A stretch of DNA of 64,000 nucleotides from Mytilus californianus. Its lineage: Eukaryota > Mollusca > Bivalvia > Mytilida > Mytilidae. This document shows, in pieces, positions 44,536-54,534 of this stretch. The position numbers and the translations under genes were made by a program. The stretch lies in the NCBI RefSeq assembly GCF_021869535.1, contig NW_026262582.1, positions 57,362,851 through 57,426,850 on the forward strand, in the 5' to 3' direction. Position 1 is the stretch's first letter, and each line of letters opens with the position of its first letter. The notes beneath the pieces are model-generated. The model was not told the origin of the DNA. It did no database searches and saw nothing but the letters and a program-made list of their open reading frames with translations.

Positions 44536-47500
44536 GTAAGTTGTGTAAACTTATTTTATTGACTGGGGGTCTGGTTTATCCGATTGGTTAAAGTGTATTT
44601 TTCTGTAATCTTTTATTTTGTTATATTGTGTTTTGTGTTTACCTGAAAATAATTGGTTGAATAAGGAAATAAAATTGTTTTTAACTAAAGATTTTTTTTT
44701 AAATTTCAATAAATGTGATGATGTTGTTGTTAATTGTAATTTGTACGTTACTTTGCCTTTGACCCTCTTATGGGTGTAATTTGTGCCTAATGAAGTTTAT
44801 AATAATCGGATCAAAGTCTTGTTTTCTTTTGTATGACTTAAGACCTTGGAGCTTATTCAAAAACATCCGTTAACGCACCCATTAAGATCTCCGTTAAGTT
44901 TCCATTAATCAAATTTAATTCGTATTCACAAATTCTTAGTTTTTTAAGGGCATGCGATACAGTTTCGATCTCATTTTATCGATTTGTGAGGAAATTTTAA
45001 TACAAGCTATTTTTCATCTAAACTATTCAAATATGTAATAAAAGAAATACCTTCATATGCCATTTTTAGAGATAAATTTGGTCGAAATTTGAAACATATT
45101 CTAAAATTATTTTTTTTTTGTTGGTTTTTTTTTTTTTTGGGGGGGGGGGGGGGGAGGATTTCTATCCTTCGGGCAGACATACCTACAACTTTGTTGATTC
45201 AAAAGCTAAACACAAGTAGAATTTTTATAAATAAAACATTGGGAATATCTTTTTTTACATAGGTATGCTCTAATTTTCTGTAACCTTTGTTTGGAAATAA
45301 TTCATTTTTATGAGATTTTCACGGTTTTAGAAAAAAAATCCATTTAATGCTGCATATCTATCTAATTAAAAAATCATTGCTAATTTGTTCATACAAATTG
45401 TGACAAATAATCTTCCTACATAATTAGACCACCTTGGTAGCGTGCTCACCTCGAGTAAGAGAAGTCGTTACCGAATATATATGATTCAGATGTGGATACT
45501 AAAAAATTCTAAAGATTCGTAAGAGTACAAACAATCTTAGTCTCTATCCTCTTGCAATCTTATTAAACTTTGTTTACCCTTTACACAAGTATTCCTCATT
45601 CCAAACTAAAAGACGAATTGAAATAATTGGTTCTGCTTTGTTTCAGTCTTTTCCTCCTGCTACTTCTCTGGCACTGGAACAATTTATACATAGCTATACC
45701 AAGGATATACGAAATTTAAGTTATATCCACCATAAATTGAATTGGATCGGGCAACAGGCCAAGCTGATGTAAACCCTCTTTGTTAGTTAATGCATACTTT
45801 TTTTAATAAGTTCCCAGTTTATGTCACAATATTTCTGCAGATAGTTTCCTTTTATTTCATATCCCTGTGTTTTAACATTTGTAAATGTTAGTTTACACAT
45901 TTTTTTAACTTTGTATTTTAGCTATTTTTGCCCCGATTGAAGTCACATGTCCTGATGGAAGACGACCGTTGGAGTGTCATGCTCGATACAAAAACCACTG
46001 TAACAGCATGTTTTGTCAGATCAAAGAAGCGGTGTGCGAGTAAGTTACAATATCGCTTTTCTTTACATGCTTCATCTTGAAAAAAAATAATTGGAAACCG
46101 CTTACCTTCCTATGAAATTATGATTTGCTATTTAAAGCTGTTTTTCAATGGAGCGTTATTGGTGTTTTTCGATTTTCGATAAGAAGGTATTTCTTGATAG
46201 ATGGTTGCTGCTTACATGGAAGCTATTGCGTCAAGGGTTCAGGGTGGTAAAGTTGAAGTCATCCATTCGAATGTTTTACGGACGCATTTATGGTTTGGTT
46301 GACCATTGTTGAATATCTGTGTCACATGACAAAAAAATACATACAAAGCTGTAGATCCTCGAGTTAAGTGGGATGTTTTTAAAGCTGAAGTAAGGGACAT
46401 AACCATAAAATACTGTCCTAATTTTGCCGATTGTAACATTACCGAAAGCGACTTGTTATCATATAATACTTGCTTGAGCACACGACGGATGCCAGGTGTG
46501 GAGCAGGAACTGTTTGTCCTTCCAGAATATATGAGTTCACATCTATTTTTAATTGGCGGGGTTCGTGTTGCTCAGTTTAGAGTTTTCTATGTGATGTTTT
46601 GTTATTGTTGTTTGTCTTTTTAGCTATGAATTGTTTGTTTTATTGGACAAACTGAATGCCACCTTGGTATCTGCTCTCTCTTTTTTATCAATTATTCATA
46701 AATAATATAAGGTGTCTTCATAAATAATATAAAGTGTCTTCATAAGTAATATAAGGTGTCTTCATAAATAATATAAAGTGTCTTCATAAGTAATATAAGG
46801 TGTCTTCATAAATAATATAAGGTGTCTTCATAAATAATATAAGGTGTCTTCATAAATAATATAAAGTGTCTTCATAAATAATATAAGGTGTCTTCATAAA
46901 TAATATAAGGTGTCTTCATAAGTTTATAAGCTACCTTCTGAAGTTTATAATATATCTTCATAAGTTTATAAGCTACCTTCTGAAGTTTATAATATATCTT
47001 CATAAGTTTATAAGCTACCTTCTGAAGTTTATAATATATCTTCATAAGTTTATAAAATATCTTCTTAAGTTTATAAGATATCTTCTTAAGTTTATAAGAT
47101 ATCTCCTATAATTTATAAGATATCTTATATATTTAGATATTAAAAGTAATCTTATTGAGAACATTATAAATAGATGTATCATCTTTAGGAGGGTATATGC
47201 AAAAAAATATCAACCAAAAGGAAGCAACATTTCCTGACAGGCTATCCGAAGGTAATTTGTTCTCAAAACTGTAATTTTTCGTAAATACCCCTGATGAACA
47301 TGATATGTTTATTTTCACCGAATATAGATAGAAAAGACTAAATAAAACGTTGAAATTTAATTCGGTTATTATTTCCCTATCAAAACGTTGCAAACTCGAT
47401 TACGTTTAATAAAGCACACAAATGCGTTTTGGCCAATTCCACGACAGATATCTGTATGAATATATATATAGCCATATTTCAATAACATTTCATATAGGTG

Positions 47501-49158
47501 TTTCATTAAGATTCCACCACTGATAGAGAACAGTCACGTTGTGATTTGCAGTGGTGTGTTGTGTCCCAATAAAACGCAACATCCGGGACAACAGTATACA
47601 ACAATGCTTGGGAATATTAAAAAACAACAAGAACAAAAAAGTGATTAAAATCGTAGTTTCCTAGTTTAAGCTGTAGAATTCAATTAGAGCTATTATATAA
47701 TGCTTGTAGTTTAAAGGGCTGGTTGGCTTGCTTGCTTTTTTGTATAAATGTTTGTTCAAACATTGTAATTTGTAATTAAGATTGAAATCTGCAATCAATA
47801 GATAGGCGGGGCTTCAGCTTGTATACATTATACGCTGCATTATACTTAACATCCAATAACATTTTAGTATAATGTATACAAGCTGGAGTCTCTCCTATCC
47901 ATTGATTGCAGATGTCAATCTTAATAACAATGCTTGAGCAAACATTTATACTAACAAAGCAATCAAGCCAACCAAACATTTACACTACAAGCATTAGGAA
48001 AATAGCTCTAAAACATTTGATTGATTTCTTTTAGTATCTACTATTAAAATCTATAGACTGATGGACAAATTGGCATTTTACACCCATTAGTATACCAAGT
48101 ATACCAGGCCGAGAACATTTTAATACGATATGAATATAATACTGCTGCACCATTTAAACAATTTAGACAAGTCAAAAATCTATGTATTTTTGGAAGTTGA
48201 GTCCTTACATTTAGTTATGCCTTCTTCTTTTGTCTGGAGTAAAGGTAATTAAACTTTCTGATAAAAGTCTTGTATCTTAAATCGGCAAGGATTCTGTAGG
48301 ACCTATGTTTTAAGTTATGTTATAAACTTTAGTGCGTCCGAAGCGCTTTCCTGAATAAATCTTCATCAGTATCAAAGAAACTCAAAAATTTGATATCCAA
48401 GGATGTATGAGTAATTTAAAACGCTTCCCCAATGAATTAAGATATAGCCAAATCCATCTGATGTCATCTTTGCCTGAGAGGTATACAGTTGTTAATAAAC
48501 TTGTAAATAATTTACCAGTATTGTTAAATGAAGAAACCCACGAGGTATATCCTTGATTTATTGATTGTTGCTTGTTTAACACCCAGAGGCAAATTTATTT
48601 CATATATATTAAGGACATTCAAGAACAAATTAACAAGTACACAAAAGGTCGATTAGGAATAGGGGCGAGAAATTTGAACTGCCACAGGAAAATCAGTGTA
48701 TGTTGGATAAGGCCAGAAATGTTTCCCTGGCAACAAGCCATCTATGGACTCCTCACATATTTGTTGCAAGGATACTTTAATGCGAAGAGAGAATTACCAG
48801 GTTTTATTCTACGTCAAGGCAAAGTTTTACAAACATGTTATTTGCAACATTTGCTATTTGATATCAAAATAGTTCGTGACAGCAGCGTTAAAGGCTGTAT
48901 TTGTTTTCTTTGTTCTATTTACTTGATATTCAGTTTTTTTTTTTTTTTATTCAGTTTCACTTTATTTTATCGACTTTACGATATTGACTCTGTGAGTCTG
49001 TGAATTAAACAGTATATAGAAAATAAGTCACTTCTCTCATGGTGTGTGTTTTTTTTTTTTTAATTTGCAGGATTGATCTTTGTTACACGGATTGCTGGCC
49101 ACGATTTTACCTGAATGGTACAAGACTGAAGCATTCTGACTGCGGAGGATTCTCATAA
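44484..49158 (+). CDS. Secreted cysteine-rich peptide, three exons, 85 aa
   Basis: Exons 44484-44535, 45922-46039 and 49071-49158 join in phase (52+118+88 = 258 nt) to 85 residues and TAA. All introns follow GT-AG with strong donors (GTAAGT) and pyrimidine-rich acceptors. Residues 1-17 or 1-21 form a hydrophobic signal peptide (VVLIWMICLIPA). The mature part has eight cysteines at 27, 36, 44, 49, 56, 61, 65 and 81, and an N-glycosylation sequon NGT at 72-74. Charged residues balance, so it is not an obvious cationic antimicrobial peptide. The second half (C-x4-C-x3-C-WPRFYLNG..C) resembles, from memory, a small cysteine domain common in mollusc extracellular proteins. Function unknown; extracellular inhibitor, matrix or defence roles are all possible. 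Intron 2 (3.0 kb) is filled with repeats. Confidence 0.75.
45108..45157 (+). repeat. Poly-T/poly-G compound tract in intron 1
   Basis: T-runs interrupted by GTTGG, then about 17 G. Same design as 29624-29660. Confidence 0.75.
45425..45478 (+). repeat. Degenerate tRNA-like SINE head
   Basis: GACCACCTTGGTAGCGTGCT with CTCACCTCGAG and then GTCGTTACCGAAT resemble a pol III box A and a decayed box B spaced as in a tRNA. Short, with no amino-acid identity assigned. Lies in intron 1 of the Cys-rich gene. Confidence 0.35.
45922..46039 (+). CDS. Cys-rich peptide gene, exon 2
   Basis: The acceptor is TTTGTATTTTAG and the donor GTAAGTTA. Encodes residues 18-56 with five cysteines (TCPDGRRPLECHARYKNHC then SMFCQIKEAVC). 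No stop in frame; the other two frames are not consistent with the neighbouring exons. Confidence 0.75.
46230..46690 (+). repeat. Repeat family R2, copy in intron 2
   Basis: GGCGGGGTTCGTGTTGCTCA, GAGTTTTCTATGTGATGTTT, GTTTGTCTTTTTAGCTATG and CACCTTGGTATCTGCTCTCT follow the R2 order. The upstream part (GTGGAGCAGGAACTGTTTGT) also belongs to longer copies. Confidence 0.6.
46697..46920 (+). repeat. 22-bp tandem repeat
   Basis: About ten units of CATAAATAATATAAGGTGTC with the final TT (22-bp period, first two starts at 46697 and 46719). Variants are AAG/AGG and AAATAAT/AGTAAT. Confidence 0.9.
46921..47130 (+). repeat. 42-bp tandem repeat decaying to shorter units
   Basis: AGTTTATAAGCTACCTTCTG repeats with a 42-bp period (46921, 46963, 47005), then collapses to about 21-bp units around TTTATAAGATATCTTCTTAA. 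It is continuous with the preceding 22-bp array and shares CTTCATAA, so the two probably arose from each other. Confidence 0.85.
47698..47996. mobile_element. Palindromic MITE in intron 2
   Basis: Near-perfect termini TAATGCTTGTAGT..ACTACAAGCATTA and arms of roughly 140 bp (GTATACATTATAC / GTATAATGTATACAAGCTGG around a short centre near 47845) make a 299-bp fold-back. No ORF. No clear target duplication seen. Confidence 0.8.
48330..48960 (+). repeat. Dispersed repeats at the end of intron 2
   Basis: Contains a GCGCTTTCCTGAATAAATC block related to the ACGCGCG family, a GATTGTTGCTTGTTTAAC / AGAGGCAAATTTATTTCAT block that recurs at 52690-52745, and 48841-48960, which is repeated at 50221-50330. 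The 143-codon frame 48572-49003 lies in these repeats and is not taken as a gene. Confidence 0.55.
49071..49158 (+). CDS. Cys-rich peptide gene, exon 3
   Basis: The acceptor follows a long poly-T and TAATTTGCAG. Encodes EIDLCYTDCWPRFYLNGTRL and KHSDCGGFS before TAA at 49156-49158. A candidate polyadenylation signal AATAAA is at 49543-49548. Confidence 0.75.
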
Positions 49159-49661
49159 AATCATGTTTAATTCTAAGTATAAAACAAACACACGATGAGC
49201 ACGTAAAATGAATACAAGTGGACTGCAGCTTTCAATTCTAAGTCTTTTACGTAAAAACAAATAATATATATTTATAAAGTATTTCTAGTGTCGATAATGC
49301 AAGCGGTTATGTTGTAACTTTAGAATTTGGCAATATTGTTTTCTTTGAGATAAAATTGTGTTGATGATTAAACAAAATAGACTTTGACTGCTTTGTTTTT
49401 CTCTAATCATTCGGTAATTTGCTCTGTTGAATTTCGTCACAGATCTCAAATGTTTACGTGTCGTTGATTGTCATTTAAACTAACCGTCTTCATATTTACA
49501 TTGTTGTAAAACTTGATAAGAGTTCGTGACAAAAAGGTGCACAATAAATTAAAATGTACGTAATGTTTTGCAAACACAAAAAACGGGTAAAAGTTCAAAA
49601 GTTCAAAAGTTCTTGGACCAGACTTGTCTTACTAATATACATTAGGATTTACAATTAAAGT

Positions 49662-50228
49662 CATATTGGTACATACTGGTACATATTGGTACATATTGGT
49701 ACATATTGGTACACATTGGTACATATTGGTACACATTGGTACATATTGGTACATATTGGTACATACTGGTACATATTGGTACATATTGGTACATATTGGT
49801 ACACATTGGTACACATTGGTACATATTGGTACATATTGGTACATACTGATACATATTGGTACATACTGGTACATACTGGTACATATTGGTACATATTGGT
49901 ACATACTGGTACATACTGGTACATATTGGTACATATTGGTACATACTGGTACATACTGGTACATATTGGTACACATTGGTACACATTGGTACATATTGGT
50001 ACATATTGGTACATATTGGTACACATTGGTACATATTGGTACATATTGGTACATATTGGTACATATTGGTACATACCATATTGGTACATATTGGTACATA
50101 TTGGTACATATTGGTACATATTGGTACATACTGGTACATATTGGTACATACTGGTACATACTGGTACATATTGGTACACATTGGTACACATTGGTACATA
50201 TTGGTACATATTGGTACATATTGCAACA
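49662..50228 (+). repeat. 10-bp tandem array (GGTACATATT), about 55 units
   Basis: The unit GGTACATATT varies almost only as GGTACACATT and GGTACATACT. One phase break occurs near 50078 (GGTACATACCATATTGG). Because the 10-bp unit has no stop in any phase, all six frames stay open for 130-210 codons, giving artificial GTYWYILVHI or NMYQYVPICT repeats. None is taken as a gene. Starts about 500 bp after exon 3 of the Cys-rich gene. Confidence 0.95.
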
Positions 50229-50330
50229 TTTGCTATTTGCTATCAGAATAATTTGTGACAGCAACGTTTAGGGTTGTATTTGTTTTCTTTTTTCTCTTTA
50301 CTTGATATACAGTGTTTTTCTATTCTCAGC
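50221..50330 (+). repeat. Repeat shared with intron 2
   Basis: TTGCAACATTTGCTATTTGC and GTATTTGTTTTCTTTT match 48841-48960 over about 100 bp at roughly three-quarters identity. The decamer array ends exactly at its start. Confidence 0.7.
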
Positions 50331-50334
50331 GAGT

Positions 50335-51090
50335 ATACTCTCAGATCGGTCTCTTTGTCTTTTTTGTTGTGGGAATGTATATATGCATTCGTGAAAGTTG
50401 AGACACATCAAATCTTGCCAACATACGGGTTGATTACCATGTGTCTATGCAATCACGGAAGCTAAAACGACCTGTTTAAACAGAAATTTCGGATCAATTC
50501 TTGACAAAACTGTTAGCTTATAGCTGTTTGCCGTGGTCCATTTCTGTACAAGAAATGTAGAAATTACTTCAAATTATATTCCGGAAACTGTTTCATATAT
50601 GTACTTTAAACTCTACTGAAAATTGAATTCATGATTTTTCCTTCTTCCGCGTTTTAAAAATGTCATTATGCGTTTGATGGTTCAGCTGATATATGATAAG
50701 TGTTATCCTGTTTTTGCAAGTGACTTTGTTCTTTCGTGTTATACAGAAAATAACCTTGAAGTTAAGTCCATTTTTAATATCTAATTCTTACTACTAGGTA
50801 TACACATAGAAAAGACAGGATTAGAAAATCGGGGGGGAGTGGGGTCGGGAATTTATATATCAAAACAAGAAAACACGTTATATACGGGATAATTTAAAAT
50901 GCAATATTATATAAAGTCAATGTGGATAGCATTAACATTCATAAATAAACAATTTAATTGGTTTATGTATACTGTATATGAACAACCAAACAGACATACT
51001 GAACAAGAGTGCACACGCTGAAATGTCTCGCCTACTATACTGATAATTTTTTTTTATGTTGATAGTCCTACATATTAAGTTTTACTACAA
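50335..51090. other. Non-coding stretch
   Basis: No gene seen. A G-rich patch (GGGGGGGAGTGGGGTCGGG) lies at 50830-50850. Confidence 0.4.
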
Positions 51091-51094
51091 ATAT

Positions 51095-52160
51095 CACACT
51101 AACATTTATGATCCAAGAAAATGATGTCAAGGTCAGATAAACCAAGCCGGAAATACATGTACACCTTTAATACAATCCTTCGATACACAGAATATAGATG
51201 ACCTATTGCTTATAGTATAAAAGAAACAGACCAAACCATGGAAAGGTCATTTGAACCCTGCTAGACAGACATGTACACCTTAAAATCATTCCATGCATCA
51301 AATATAGTTGACCTATTGCTGAAGGTATCTAAGAAAAAAAGTTAACCAGGAAAACTGAACATTGACCAATCAACCATGAAAATGAGGTGAAGGTCAGATG
51401 ATACCTGCCAGAAAGACATATACACCTTACAATCATTCCATACACCAAATATAGTTGACCTATTGCTTAAAGTTTAAGAACAACAGACCAAAACACAAAA
51501 ACTTAACATAAGCAATGAACCATGAAATTGAGGTCAAGGTCAAATAAAACCTGCCAGACTGACATGTACATCATTAATTACATATTTCCATACACCAAAT
51601 ATAGTTGACCTACTGCATACAGTATAAGAAAAACAGACCAAAACACAAAAAACTTAACATTGAGCAATGAACCGTGAAATGAGGTCAAGGTCAAATAAAG
51701 CCTGCCAGACTGACATGTACATCGTAAAATATGTCCATACACCAAATACAGTTGACCTATTGCATAAAGTATTAGAAAAACAGAACAAAACACAAAAACT
51801 AAACTATGACCACTGAACCATGAAAATGAGGAAAAGGTCAGATGACACCTGCCAGTTGGACATGTACACCTTACAATCATTACATACACCAAATATAGTA
51901 AACATATTGCTTATAGTATCTCAGATATGGACTTGACCACGAAAACTTAACCTTGTTCACTGATCCATGAAATGAGGTTGAGGTCAAGTGAAAACTGTCT
52001 GACAGGCATGAAGACCTTGCAAGGTACGCACATACCAAATATAGTTATCCTATTACTCATAATAAGAGAGAAATTAACATTACAAAAATTCTGAACTTTT
52101 TTTTCAAGTAGTCACTGAACCATGAAAATGAGGTCAAGGACAATGGACATATGACAGACG
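51095..52160 (-). repeat. ~148-bp tandem repeat array
   Basis: About seven diverged units. CCATGAAAATGAGG-type words lie near 51378, 51522, 51671, 51820, 51967 and 52120, each followed by CCTGCCAGAC..GACATGTACA and CACCAAATATAGTTGACCTA. The same repeat lies inverted at 63190-63860. It is widespread in bivalves from memory, often as the core of Helitron-related elements. The 104-codon minus frame is a repeat by-product. Confidence 0.8.
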
Positions 52161-52639
52161 GAAACTTCATATCATAAGGCATCTATATTTAGCACATACT
52201 TACAACTTCTCGTCCAATCAAATTGCTTATATTTGCCTTCTTATTTTCATAGTATATACTTTTCCTGTGTACTAAGTAGCTACGCATGAATGACCACAAG
52301 GGTAAGATTTCATTGTATCGTAATCAAGATATTTAAAACAAAAACTGCCACTGGCTATTTTGAAATAAAATGCTGTGTTCCAAATTAAATTAAATAGTTT
52401 GTAATTAGTTTTCACGTTGATTTTTAAATATCCTATTAAAATCTTTGGATCTAAAAAATGTTTTTGACAATTACAAATTTTATCATTTAAATAAAGGGTA
52501 ATACATATGGTTCTTTATACCTTGATTAGAGTACAACGATATCTTAAAATTATGATATGTATCATCCATGCAATTACTTTGTACACAGAAAAATGTGTAC
52601 TATGAAACCTTGTGAAGGAAAATTAAAGCAACTTGGTGA

Positions 52640-52760
52640 TAATTTTTTAAACTTTCTTAAGGAAGGTGATCTATTTCGTCATGAATTGATTGATTTGTTG
52701 ATTATTGGTTGCTTAATGTCCAGTGGCAAATATTTCATGCATGTTTAGGACGATGTCATG
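52640..52760 (+). repeat. Dispersed repeat (GTCCAGTGGCAAATATTTCA)
   Basis: GATTGATTTGTTGATTATTG and GTCCAGTGGCAAATATTTCA then GCATGTTTAGGACGATGTC; a diverged copy is at 48560-48625. The 63-codon frame over it is not supported. Confidence 0.5.
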
Positions 52761-53222
52761 AATTGAAAAGCTGTGATTATGTCTGAAGATAATGTGCCAC
52801 CTATATATATATATAAACATATTCTGATAAATCTTTTAGTTTTTACTTTGAAATAATAAAAAAAAAACACAAAACACAAAACCTATAATCTCTGATCTAT
52901 TGGTAGTTGTTTTTTAATGCCTATCTGCTAGGCTATATCTATGGGGACAAACTATCTATATGTTTCAAATTCATTATAGCTTTAGTTTTACTGTGAAATT
53001 AAAAAATGTTTTCAAAACATGTAAAGCTTCCACTGCAATTTAATTATTGCCTGCTTTTGGTCAATTTATTTTGTCATCTCACCATGTGAGAAGAACATGT
53101 ATAGTAAAACACCGCTTTATATCAGTATACATACTTACACCAGCAGAAATTAAGAGCTCGGGGCAAGCCCCTCGCTCTAAATTTCATAGTATATACCTTT
53201 CCATAGACTAACCTAGACAAAA

Positions 53223-53360
53223 AGTATGAAGCATCCAGGTCTTCTACCTTCTGAAATATTAAGCTTTTAAGAAGTGAGTTAACGCCGCCGGATCACTATC
53301 CCTAACTATCCCTATGTCGAGCTTTCTGCGACAAAAGTCGCAGGCTCGACAATAAAACCA
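53223..53360 (-). mobile_element. Helitron/pearl-like flank with terminal hairpin
   Basis: 53316-53350 forms a hairpin with arms GTCGAGC and CTGCGAC pairing with GTCGCAG and GCTCGAC around an AAAA loop and a TTT bulge. It is preceded by GTTAACGCCGCCGGATCACT, as at 11780. The block at 53258-53223, read minus, is CAGAAGGTAGAAGACCTGGA then TGCTTCATAC, and it recurs in plus orientation at 63147-63177 directly before another copy of the ~147-bp array. Confidence 0.65.
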
Positions 53361-53464
53361 TGTTTTAAAAGTTGACACTGCTATTTCTGGAAAACCTGAG
53401 TAAAATTGTCCAGGAGAAGGGATCACTCGACTGACGAAAGCTATTCTCATATAACCTAGTTAGA

Positions 53465-53560
53465 TTAGTCGATGGTTTTAAGTGGTTTGGCAAAGTGCAG
53501 GTGCAGTCGCCACGATGTCACAGAAGCATGGCCGGGTCCAAATCCCGCTGGGAGTACACA
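53465..53560 (+). repeat. tRNA-like SINE fragment
   Basis: GCAGTCGCCACGATGTCACA then CATGGCCGGGTCCAAATCCC, where GGGTCCAAATCCC is a diverged pol III box B, and GCTGGGAGTACACAC. No cloverleaf good enough for a tRNA gene. Confidence 0.45.
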
Positions 53561-53714
53561 CATTTTCTAACGTGAATTTGCAGAACGAATATTGTTTGGC
53601 TAAATTTGAGACGAATTATATATATATAAATATATATCTACAATATATAATATTTTTAAACATCGTGTATTGATTTGGTTTTTTTGTAGTTCATATTGCC
53701 TCTCGTGATACAAA

Positions 53715-54045
53715 ACATAAATAGCAAAAAAATAAAATAGCAAAAAACCGAACTCCAAGGAAAATTCAAAACGGTTAGTCTTTTATCAAATGGCACCGTT
53801 AAAAGCTCAAATATTAAACGAATGGAAAACAACTGTCATATTCCTGACTTTGTACAGGCATTTCCTTGGTGGATTAAACCTGGTTTTAAAACTAGCTAAA
53901 CCTCTCACTTGCATGACAGTCATATATAATTCCATTATATTGACAACAATGATTGTGTGGGCAAAACAAACAGACATAATAGGTAAACATGTCAAAAATT
54001 GGGATACAGCAGTCAACATTGTGTTATATATATCTATAGCAATGG
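53715..54045 (-). repeat. Naiad-type PLE tail, beside the BTB gene
   Basis: Plus text has AACCGAACTCCAAGGAAAAT, CATATTCCTGACTTTGTACA, CTAGCTAAACCTCTCACTTG and ATTCCATTATATTGACAACA, the complement of the PLE tail. It ends about 50 bp past the BTB stop codon and lies in the same sense as that gene. Confidence 0.75.
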
Positions 54046-54097
54046 CGAATTATTTGATTTGATTGTTAAAAACTGTGTATGTTTATATTTTTTAATG

Positions 54098-54534
54098 TCA
54101 TAGCCTTGAAAACTCGCTTATTGCTAATTTTCCTATTGATACATAACACTTCGTACAAATACTGTCCTTTTTATGATAAACACTGCAATGGGCTTCAGTT
54201 TCTGCTACTTTCTTTTGAATTTTCTGATGAGACTTTTCAAATAGTCGTAATCTACCCATAAATATTTTTGTAGTTGTTGTTGGTGAAAGGTCATAAAATT
54301 CTGAATTGTTTTCCAACAATTCTGAGGGCGTCCTGGTTGCCTGTTCTATCGCTTTATCTATTATTGTTTCAAGTTTATAGTGATCTGCTAATTTCATGAA
54401 CCAGACAAGCTGTTCCACTGGTAATGATTTTGGTCCATTTTCTATCTGTCTCAGCATAAACTGTGAACAACGATTTTTTAACGTTTGTACTTTATATTCT
54501 TCTGAAAGTTTGAGCAACACAGAGAGGTTTTCAT
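54098..54534 (-). CDS. BTB protein, exon 2
   Basis: Encodes residues 129-273: the last BTB helices (EEYKVQTLKNRCSQFMLRQI), a helical region with QLVWFMKLADHYKLETIIDK, and the cysteine-containing tail. The end after residue 240 is less certain, as no homology is recalled there. Confidence 0.75.

Noticed and set aside
48572-49003. 143-codon ORF in intron 2
   Set aside because: Lies across dispersed repeats, one of which recurs at 50221. It ends in poly-T-encoded phenylalanines and has no domain.
49632-50271. Six overlapping ORFs of 131-210 codons encoding YQYVPICTNM-type repeats
   Set aside because: They are the same stop-free 10-bp satellite read in every frame. There is no unique flanking protein, splice site or start context.
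53465-53560. Possible tRNA gene
   Set aside because: Only a box-B-like motif and partial box A; no full cloverleaf. Better read as a SINE fragment.
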